Part shown: positions 35,955-45,161 of the stretch, piece after piece | Layout of the letters: every line of letters begins with the position of its first letter | How positions within the stretch are numbered: position 1 is the first letter of the stretch | Assembly (NCBI GenBank): GCA_002104895.1 | Contig: MCFG01000019.1 | Coordinates: 113,501 to 177,500 of the forward strand | Direction: 5' to 3' | Source of the DNA: Anaeromyces robustus | Lineage: Eukaryota > Neocallimastigomycota > Neocallimastigomycetes > Neocallimastigales > Neocallimastigaceae | DNA length: 64,000 nt | The notes under the pieces: generated by a model | What the model was told of the DNA's origin: nothing | The model's database searches: none | Seen by the model: the letters and a program-made list of their open reading frames with translations, nothing else | Translations under genes and position numbers: made by a program

Positions 35955-36004
35955 TTTATAAAAACGATCAATAATTTTAAAAAATTATTGATCGTTTTTA
36001 TAAA
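35955..36004. repeat. perfect 24-bp inverted repeat, 2-base loop
   Basis: Arms 35955-35978 and 35981-36004 are exactly complementary, with core AAAACGATCAATAATTTT. It sits just before the solo family B 3' end at 36018. It could fold as a cruciform or be a very small foldback element. Confidence 0.9.
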
Positions 36005-36017
36005 GGAAAGAAAATTA

Positions 36018-36306
36018 TACGACAGTAGGACAGCCTAGTAGGACAAATGCCGATCCTATTACCAACCTAAGTGGAATAAGATAGATCAATTTTACTTTAA
36101 TTCTATATCTGGAATTAAGGGTTAGTATGGAATTTATTGTTTTTTACTTATTACTATACTACTTTATACCTTCCAATATTATTTATTATTATCAATAATA
36201 TTTATCTAGTTTTTTTTTTATTAATAACATTTTTTTTTATTTTGTATTTTTTTTATGATTAATGTATGTATATTAATATTTAAATTCAATAAAAATGATA
36301 TACAAT
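36018..36306 (+). mobile_element. solo 3' end of family B LINE
   Basis: The stretch repeats the last codons and 3' UTR of the inserted LINE (compare 33909-34185), starting GTAGGACAGCCTAGTAGGAC and ending after TAAATTCAATAAA. It differs at many positions (for example ACCAACCTAAG for TCCGACCCTAG), so it is older. No poly(A) remains. It is the third copy of this UTR within 4.4 kb. Confidence 0.8.
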
Positions 36307-36449
36307 TATTTACTTTAATTGTACATGAATTTATTTTTATTATCTTTCAATTATTATAATTATTATTATTTATATTTTTAAATGGTTAATTAATTACTTC
36401 ACGCCAATTTGTTTCTTTTTTTAATTTCTTCAATATCCTAATAAATGTA

Positions 36450-36451
36450 AC

Positions 36452-36533
<82 letters not shown>

Positions 36534-36564
36534 GTTATTAATTATTATTATTATTATTATTTTC

Positions 36565-36628
<64 letters not shown>

Positions 36629-36646
36629 ATTATTATTATTATTATT
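36450..36646. repeat. ATT trinucleotide microsatellite
   Basis: About 60 ATT units with a few interruptions follow the solo LINE end. Confidence 0.95.
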
Positions 36647-36703
36647 ATTTTAAATATATTATAAATATTAATAAATATTAATATTTATAATAATTTTAAA
36701 TAG

Positions 36704-36804
36704 GACAAATATATGAAACTAATATAGAATCAAATGATATTTATTCAATTAAATCATCATTTTTAAGTTTAAATTATTTGTGTTGTTTAAAGAAACGTTT
36801 ATAA
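36704..36804 (+). CDS. possible orphan terminal exon, family unknown
   Basis: After TTTAAATAG, an acceptor-like sequence, one frame reads QIYETNIESNDIYSIKSS, then FLSLNYLCCLKKRL and a stop at 36802. Composition is coding-like, but no upstream exon is visible beyond the ATT microsatellite. Its end overlaps a 13-bp inverted repeat (TTTAAAGAAACGT with ACGTTTCTTTAAA near 36881). Chance is quite possible. Confidence 0.2.
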
Positions 36805-36890
36805 TAACTATTATTTGGTTCAATTTTATTTATTATTAAATAAAAAAAATTTTTTATGAATATTATTTTTTTTTTTAATATTACGTTTCT

Positions 36891-36989
36891 TTAAAAAATT
36901 GGTGAATCTAATTCTTCTGAATAAACAGTAATGCAAAAATTAAACAAAACAAGTAATATTATCAATAAATTGATATTTTTTTTTTTCAT
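36891..36989 (-). pseudogene. collapsed paralogue of the 38-kb secreted protein, 32 codons
   Basis: A short frame encodes MKKKNINLLIILLVLFNFC, then ITVYSEELDSPIF and a stop. The first 25 residues match the signal peptide of the gene ending at 38643, and ELDSPI matches that protein's residues just before its frameshift. About 185 bp between these points are missing, and both ends of the gap carry TTCT, so a microhomology deletion is likely. Similarity continues upstream of the ATG (37150-37270 against 38950-39080), so the copy came from a tandem duplication. It may be a dead copy or a 32-residue secreted peptide. Confidence 0.6.
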
Positions 36990-37682
36990 TTTTTTTTTAT
37001 TATAAATAATATTTTTATTTATTAATCTTATTTTTTTTATTTAATTTTATTTTATTATTATTATTATTATTATTATTTTTCTCTAATTGATTTTTTTTTT
37101 CTTTTTCTTTTTTTTTTTTACTATTATTATTTCTTTTAATAATAATAGTGTTTTAATTGTGCTAAAATAAATAGAAAATTTTTCTACTTAATTTAATTTT
37201 TAATGTTTATAAATTTATGGTTATTAAAAAAAATAATAATAATTTTTTAAAATAGCCATAAAAATTTATAGTAAAATTTTTTAAAATAGTCTTAAAATGA
37301 ACAATAAAAATTTTTTAATTAGCTTTTATTTTTTTTTATTTATTAATTAAATTTTTAAAATTTAAAAATTTTTTTTAAAAAAATTAATAAATTTTTTTCA
37401 TTAAATTTAATATTTATGTGCCAAAAATACACTTTAAAAGTAACTTAGTAAATATATTATATATATTAATAAATATAAAATATTAATATATATATTTATA
37501 ATATATAATAATTACTAAGATATTTTTATTTCTAAATTTTTTAATAATAATAACATTAATAAATAATCTTTATTAATGTATATAATTTATTTTTATAAAA
37601 TTATTATGCATTAAATTAATAAGAAATAAATATATATATATATATATTTTTTTTAAGGCTATCTTGGTTTTATATTTTTTAA

Positions 37683-38643
37683 TTAATTTATTTTTCTTGT
37701 TTTTAAATTTTTTGTTGAAGTTATCTTCTTTATTATAGACTTTTTAATTAAAGTAGATTTATTGTAACATTTACTTTTATTTCCATTTATAGATGTACTT
37801 GATATTGTAGTTGTAGTTGTAGTTGTAGTTGTAGGTGTAGCTGTGGTTGCAGTTTTAGTTGTAGTTATAGTTGTGTATGTATATGTATCTATTTCTGTAT
37901 CTATATCTATATCTATATCTATAGTTGTATTTGTATCTGCATCAATTTGTGAATCAGTAGTTTCAATTATAGATGTAGATTCATCTATATCTATATCCGT
38001 AGCTGTAGCTGTAGCTGTTTCAATTTCTATTTCATCAATTATATCAGTAAAAGGAATTGAAGTTCCTTTAATTACAATATAACTACACTCTTCTATCATT
38101 TGAGTTTTTAATTCTTCTTCTATAAATATATTGTCAGGATTTTCTTTCAATGAATAATTATTAACAGCTATACAATGAGGAACATAATAATCTTCACTAC
38201 CATAATAATTTTGACATTTTATCGAAACGAAATTACGACATTGTTCTAAAATTATATTTTCATCTGATGAAAATTCATCAATAATACATTTTTTATATTC
38301 TGATAATTCCTTATCACAGTTTTCAATTATTGTCTTTTTATTTTTTTTTATTATTATTACGTTTGTTCAAAATTGGTGAATCTAATTCTTCTAATTTTTG
38401 ATCCATTTCACCATTTTCTAAAGTATAAGTTTCTTTATTTTCTTGAATGGTATCATATATATCATTCATTCTATCATTTGCTAATGCTTCGATTTGATTT
38501 TGAACATCTTCACTTTCTTTATCAAAAGGTTTATCAGATTGTTTTCTTTGAATTCCAATGATATAATATGCATTTTCTGAATAAACAGTAATGCAAAAAT
38601 TAAACAAAACAAGTAATATTGTCAGTAAGTTAATATTCTTCAT
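37683..38643 (-). CDS. secreted Cys/Thr-rich protein of unknown function, one frameshift
   Basis: The start at 38643 gives a clear signal peptide (INLLTILLVLFNFCITVYS). The first 101 codons then run to a stop at 38338, ending ILNKRNNNKKK. The run of nine A at the codons for KKK is one base too long: with eight, the frame continues as KTIIENCDKELSEYKKCI and stays open to 37683. The total, 961 bases, is one more than a multiple of three. The second part has spaced cysteines (ENCDKE, YKKCI, EQCRNF, IKCQNY), then an Asp/Ile and Thr repeat made from ATAGAT/ACA microsatellite and a basic tail. The function is not recognised. The defect may be a sequencing error in a homopolymer, or the gene may be dead. 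A truncated duplicate lies 0.7 kb downstream. Confidence 0.7.
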
Positions 38644-39769
38644 TTTTTATCATAAATAATACTTTTATTTATTTATTAATTTATTTATTTATTAATTTAT
38701 TTAATTATTATATTATATTATATTATATTCTTTTATTTATTGTATTTTATATTTTATTTATTTTATTTTGTTTTGTTTTGTTTTGTTTTATTTTATTATG
38801 TTTTATTTTATTTTGATTTATTTTATTTTTTTTTTTTATTTATTTTATTAATATTATTATTTTTCTTTCACTGTTTTTTTCGTTTTTTTTTTAAATTTTT
38901 ATTTTTTGAAGAAAAAAAATTTTTTTTTCCTTTGTATTTGTATATTTTTTTAAAATAATTGAGTTTTAATTGTGTAACATGAAACAAATAGAAGATTTTT
39001 CTAATTTTCCTTTTTTTTTTAATTATCATAAATTAAATATTAAAAATTAAATTAAATTTTTAAAATAGCCATGTACAAGTAAAATTTTTTTATTTAAATT
39101 TTTTTTTTTTTTTATAAATTAAGCTTTTTTAAGGATTCATATTTATATATAAATAAATTAATAAAAAATATTATAAAATATATTGTATAAAAATATATTT
39201 TATACATATATAATATAATATAAAATAATGTATAAAAATATTTTTTTTTTTACATTTATATATTACAGCCAAATACTATTTAAAAGTAAATAAATAAATA
39301 AGTATGTTATGTTATATATTCATTAAATATATAATTTTATTATATACAAATCTTCATTAATAGTGAATTTTCTATATTTTAACAGTTCTATTATAAATTG
39401 CTACAAAATTTCGTTACTATAATTAAAATTTTCTTACAAATTATCAAACACAATAAGAATAATTAATAATATATTAGTTTTCATTACATAGCAATTCTTG
39501 ATATTCATAAAATTTAAATCATCTATAAAAATTTTTTAATTCATCATCATTTATATATCACTTTAAATAGTTATCTGTATAAAAACTATCTTCTCATTGT
39601 TTAAAACTTTCTTTTGGTTTAACGTTAAACTTGATTTATAATAAAAAAAAATTTTTATGATATTATATAATTAATATGATATTATATAATTAATATGATA
39701 TTATATAATTAATGGGTTAGGTTAATTGTTAAATGAGGGTAGTTTTGGTTTAATAATGGTCAGGTCAAG
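38644..39769. other. upstream flank of the 38-kb gene and A/T-rich intergenic
   Basis: TTTA and ATTTT repeats and T runs fill 38644-38960. A 19-bp unit, ATGATATTATATAATTAAT, is repeated three times at 39657-39713. It is followed by a short G-rich word, GGGTTAGGTTAATTG, just outside the large inverted repeat. No gene is visible. Confidence 0.55.
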
Positions 39770-41065
39770 ATGTTTAATTAATAACAAAATAACTAATTAA
39801 ACAAATATATAATTAATAGGCAAATTTATTTATTAATACACAATAAATTAATTAATTAAAAGAACACGTTTTAAAATAATTAGGTTTTATAATAATATTT
39901 TTTATTAATAATTAATTAAGAAAAGTTTAAATAATAATTATTAAGTCATTAATTCTAAGTTATTTAATGGAATTGTAATTTCAATCCTTATTTATACTTT
40001 TTCTAAATCTAATAATTATTAATACATTTAATTATTATAATCTATTGATAATATATTTATACATGTATAATTTTAAATAAAATATATGAATAAAATAATA
40101 TTGATAAAAATCTAACTATATAAAACTAATATAAAACTATATAAACTATTAATAAATTTAATGATAAGAATCATAATCTAAGATTTAGATTTATAACTAT
40201 TCTAATTATCTAACTAGTTAACTATTTAATTATTTAATTATTTAGTATACTATTTAATTATTTAGTATACTATTTAATTATTTATCTATATATTAATTAT
40301 TTTTATCTTTGGATTTTTATGATCTTTTCTGTATAATTAATTATTATAGATAAAATGGGATATTTTTAATTATTTAAGATCTTAAGTAAATTTTAAATCT
40401 TTTTGAGATTTTTAGAATTCTAAGAATTTCTGTAAATTAATATAATAATCAACTATTCTAATTTTTTATAAAAATAATTAACAATTATTATAATATATTA
40501 TATAAATTATTATTATTATTATAATTAATATTTTATAAATTATTTGAAGGCGTTTTCTGTATATCTGAATGATTATTATTATTATAAGTTATAATATAAT
40601 TATTGAAATAAAAAGATTTTATCTATATAAATTTTATAATTATTTATTTATGGATCCTTGTAAATATTTAATTATATTTTTATATTGTGTAAACCTTTAA
40701 AGTCCAATATCTCGCCAACCAGTGGTCCAAATGGGCTGAAATTCAGATATGTTGTAGCTCTTGAGCAGAGCTTCCCAATGAGCATAAAATTAAGTGGAAA
40801 TCTTCAATATTTGGTGAGTTATCGTTATTTTTCTTATGATTATTTTTATTAATATCTTAAGGGTTAAATTAAGTTGATTAATATTTATTTAATTTGTCCA
40901 AACCCTTTACAATATCAATTTAAATACTTTTTAATATTTGTTTATTTTATTGAAAATCGAATTTTAAGTGATTTAGTCAATAACGAAATTTAAATGTAAT
41001 TGATCTATTAGTGAATTTCAATTTTAAATCCACTAATATTCGCGACATTAATTTGTATAATTCTA
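39770..41065. repeat. left arm of a large inverted repeat flanking tRNA-Ser
   Basis: This arm is imperfectly complementary to 42100-43245. Matching landmarks, read on the plus strand here and the minus strand there, include TTTAATTAATAACAAAATAACTAATT near 39777 (given in part), CTATTTATACT-like sequence near 39988, TTCCCAATGAGC near 40771 and TCAATAACGAAATTTAA near 40977. Identity is highest at the inner end. Positions 40698-40795 form an island of higher GC (GTCCAAATGGGCTGAAATTC) with no recognised gene. Confidence 0.8.
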
Positions 41066-41111
41066 ACAAAATTAACATTATTTATTCGTTTTGCAAATTT
41101 AAAAATCGGTA

Positions 41112-41193
41112 GTCACTTTGGCGGAGTGGTTAACGCGGTGGCCTGCTAAGCCATTTCCCTTTGGGAGCGCAGGTTCGAGTCCTGCAGGTGACG
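41112..41193 (+). tRNA. tRNA-Ser (anticodon GCT)
   Basis: The 82-base sequence folds into a complete class II tRNA. The acceptor stem pairs GTCACTT (41112-41118) with AGGTGAC (41186-41192) with one G-T pair, and the discriminator is G. The D stem is GCG with CGC, the anticodon GCT is at 41145-41147 in the loop CTGCTAA, a long variable arm pairs CCC with GGG, and the T arm is GCAGG-TTCGAGT-CCTGC. A long variable arm and G discriminator are serine identity features. It decodes AGC and AGT. No intron is present. A and B box sequences (TGGCGGAGTGG, GGTTCGAGTCC) are intact, so it should be transcribed by RNA polymerase III. A T run at 41195-41205 could end transcription. It lies about 50 bp from the inner edge of the left inverted-repeat arm. 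Confidence 0.97.
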
Positions 41194-41205
41194 TTCTTTT
41201 CTTTT

Positions 41206-42099
41206 TTACTGAAATTATTTTAAATAGAATTTTCTTTTTAATTTTAATTCTTTTAATCTATTTTATTAAATGTATTAATAATTATTTAATAATTAAATAT
41301 AATTACAAAAAATATATATATACATTTAATGAAATAATTTATTAAAATTTTTAAAAAAAGTAGATGTATGAATAAATGGATGTTTAAATAAATAATTAAT
41401 ATTTATAAAATTTATTAATTTTTTTTGAATTTCATTCATTATAAATAAAATAATAGAAATATAAAAAATTTGGCATAATTTTCATCAAAAGTAAATTATC
41501 TATTTAAATATCCATTTATTTATGTGTTTTTTATTTATTAACTTTTTTAAAATATTCAAAATTTTCAGCACAAAGGTTTATTAAAAAGTCTTTTCATTCA
41601 AATAATTTAATAATAAATTATTTAATTCAATCATTAATTTATTTCAATTTTACTTTTCTGGGTCTGGACAAACAAATTTTAAAAAACTTATTTAATTTAT
41701 TCATTTACTAATTTATTTAAATTTTTATTTTTTATTCAGTTAATTAAATTTTTTATTAATTAAAAAACAAGTAAAATAAAATTTTCAAAATTTACTGATA
41801 TAAAAATTTGAACATGAAGAATTTTAGAAAATACAAAAAAATTGAAAAAAATAAATTAAAACATTTTGATCTTAAAATTTAATTATGTAAAAATTTTTAA
41901 AATTTGAAAATTTTTGAAAAAAATATGAATTAAAAAAAAAAAAATATTTTAATTTTATTATAAATATTTATAATAATAAATATATAAATAAATATATTTA
42001 AATAATAACTTTTATCCATTCTTTTCTCTTTTTCTCTTATTCTTTCTTTTCAATTATCCCTGCATCATAAGTGATACGATATTCCCTTAAATATTCATT
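41206..42099. other. spacer of the large inverted repeat
   Basis: A/T-rich sequence with no gene after the tRNA. A pyrimidine-rich block at 42006-42052 (CTTTTATCCATTC and following C/T runs) recurs at 43287-43334, outside the right arm. Confidence 0.6.
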
Positions 42100-43245
42100 A
42101 TTTCCTAATCCATAATTTTAAATTATCGTGAATATTAGTTAATTTAAAATTGAAATCCACTAATAGATGAATTGAAATTAAATTTCGTTATTGACAAAAT
42201 CCCTGAAAAATTCGATTTTTAATAAAATAAATAAATATTAGAAAGTATCTAAATTATAAAAGTAAAGAATTTGGACCATTCATATAAATATATATCAACT
42301 TAATTTTATCCTTAATAAATTAATAAAATAATAGGAAGAAGAATCATGATAACTTGTCAAATATACAAGATTTTCCTCAGCTTTCTTTTGATTTTTTGTT
42401 CATTGGGAAACTTTGATCGAAGCCTTAAATATAAAATTAGAAATTATATAAATAAAATTTTTAAATCAATTATTATTTTATTAATCATAATAATATAGAA
42501 TTAAGTATTAATAATACTTCTAAATATTATTTAAAATAATTATATTAGTTTTAGATAAGTTAATATAATAATTATTAATTAATTAGTATAGTAAGTAGAA
42601 TAAATGGTTATTATGATATTCTAAGGAATTCTAAAAATTTCTAAAGATTTAAAAAATGTTTTAAGATTTTAAATAATTCCAATAGCTATTTTTATCTATA
42701 TTTAAATATACAGATTGTCATATAAAATTTAAAGATATGAATAATTATATATTATATATAATTAATTAGTATACTAGATAATCTTATAATTGTAAATTTT
42801 AATCTTAGATTATAATTCTTTATTTTATAAATCATTAATAATTAATAATTATATAATAGCTTTTATTATTAGATTCTTATCAATATTATTATTATTTTTT
42901 ATTCATATATTTAATATAATTTTATATGTACATATAAGTATATGTTAAGATTAAATTACATTTATTAAATTTATTAGTTTTAGAAATAGTATAAATAGGA
43001 ATTAATTTTTCAAATTTTTATAATCTTTGTAAGATTATTAATTTAGAAAATAACATAATAATCTAATTATTTATACTGATTTTAATAAAATTTTCTTAAA
43101 TAATTATTAATAAAAGATTTCTAATAAAACCAAATTTTTATAGGTATTTAATTATTTAATATAAAATTTTTGTGTGATATTTAATAAATATATATCAATT
43201 AGTTAATTTTGTTATTAAATAAACTTCTTAATCTTTATAATAAAT
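42100..43245. repeat. right arm of the large inverted repeat
   Basis: The reverse complement of this stretch follows the left arm 39770-41065 for over 1.1 kb with substitutions and small gaps. The best-conserved part is 42121-42420, which includes AAATTTCGTTATTGACAAAA and GTTCATTGGGAAA. The two arms and their 1-kb spacer make a 3.5-kb imperfect palindrome with tRNA-Ser in its middle. Confidence 0.8.
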
Positions 43246-43773
43246 AATTTTATAATAATTAATATATAAATAATTATATTTAAAATATAACTTTTATTCA
43301 TTCTTTTCCCTTTTTCCTTTACTTCTTTCCTTCCAACTTAAAAATCCTGGACAAATACAGAAATAAAAATATTCTGAATATTATTTAAAAAAAAAATAAA
43401 ATAATAAAAATTAATTATAAAATAAATGTATTAATTATAAAATGTATAATACAGTAATATAGAAGCTAGATTTGTTTCTGTATAAAAGTATAATATTTAT
43501 TTAAATTTTATTTAAAATACTAAATAGATAAAGTAAAAGATTTAATAATTAGAAAAGAAAATATTGATAAATAACAATAGCAATGATAATTAATAATAAA
43601 ATAACTTTTAAGTATGATATATAGAATTGTAAATTATAATTATAAGATAAAATAAAAAATAATAGTTATATTAATAAAATGAATAATGATAATTAAAATA
43701 GTTTAAAGATTATAATAATAAAATAATTAATATAAAAGAATAATTAAATATATAAATAATAGATAATTAAATA
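43246..43773. other. A/T-rich flank with one direct-repeat copy
   Basis: The pyrimidine-rich block at 43287-43334 is a direct repeat of 42006-42052, so the right arm is bracketed by two copies. The rest is A/T-rich with no gene. Confidence 0.55.
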
Positions 43774-43955
<182 letters not shown>

Positions 43956-44481
43956 ATGATGAATAATTAATTACCGTCCATAATTAAATATTTAATTTAT
44001 CTAAAATAAACAAGAAATTCTTTTTTTCAAAAATATAGAATATAATAAAAAATAAATAAATAATTTAATAAAAATTCTAAAAAGTAATCTTATTCCTTTG
44101 AAAAATATATAAGAAATAAAAAAAAAAGTTCAAAATTTCTAAAACAAACATATTATAAAATTAATATAATGTATAATAGAATAAATTTTATTATAAAACG
44201 ATTATAAAGAAGAAAGTTTTTATTATAATTTGTAAAGATAATTATAATACAAATTTTTACATTTTTTATTGGAAATTTTATTTTTATTTCTTTTCGATTG
44301 AATAATTTAAATCTTAAAGTAAATAAATTATAATAAAAATTAATTTTCTGTTTTTATTATTATTACAATAATAAATTATTATTTATATTTAATTATTTAT
44401 ATATTTTATTTTTTTATTTAACTAAGCTTTTTTTTTTTATATTTATATATATATATCTTCATATACATTTAGTATATTACA

Positions 44482-44517
<36 letters not shown>

Positions 44518-45161
44518 TGTTCTTTATAATAATAATAATAATAATAATGTTACATTTTCCATTAAATGATTCAAATCTATTTAAATATTAAAAAAGTTTA
44601 AATTATCAAAAAAAAAAAAAAAACCTAGTATTATTAAAAGTAATATCTAGTAATTTATATTATATTCTTTTAATTATCATATTATTTATTAGGAAATACT
44701 TAATTATTTGGAATGTATTAGTTATAAGTAAATCTTTATTATATAAATTATACATTCATTAATACTATTCTTTTTTAAAATATATAAATTATACATTCAT
44801 TAATATTATTCTTTTTTAAAATATAAATTATACATTCATTAATTATTTTTTTTTAGTTTATTTTATTTTATTTATTATTTTATTATTATTTTTATTTTAG
44901 ATTTTAAAATTATTCTATTTATTAGTTTTATATTTATTTATTTATTAATTTATTGATTTATTTATTATTATAGATTTAAATTTATTTATTTATTATTTAT
45001 TTATTTATTATTTATTTATTTATTATTTATTATTTATTTATTTATTTATTTATTATTTATTTATTTATTTAGTATTTATTTATTTATTATTTATTTATTT
45101 ATTGATTTATTTATTATTATACATAGATTTAAATTTATTTATTTATTATTTATTTATTTAT
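43956..45161. other. 3' flank of the ankyrin gene, no other gene seen
   Basis: A/T-rich DNA with a T run near 44487-44512, a 35-bp direct repeat of TATAAATTATACATTCATTA at 44745-44840 (three copies) and TTTA/TTTATTA repeats at 44930-45165 that abut the ankyrin stop codon. Confidence 0.6.
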
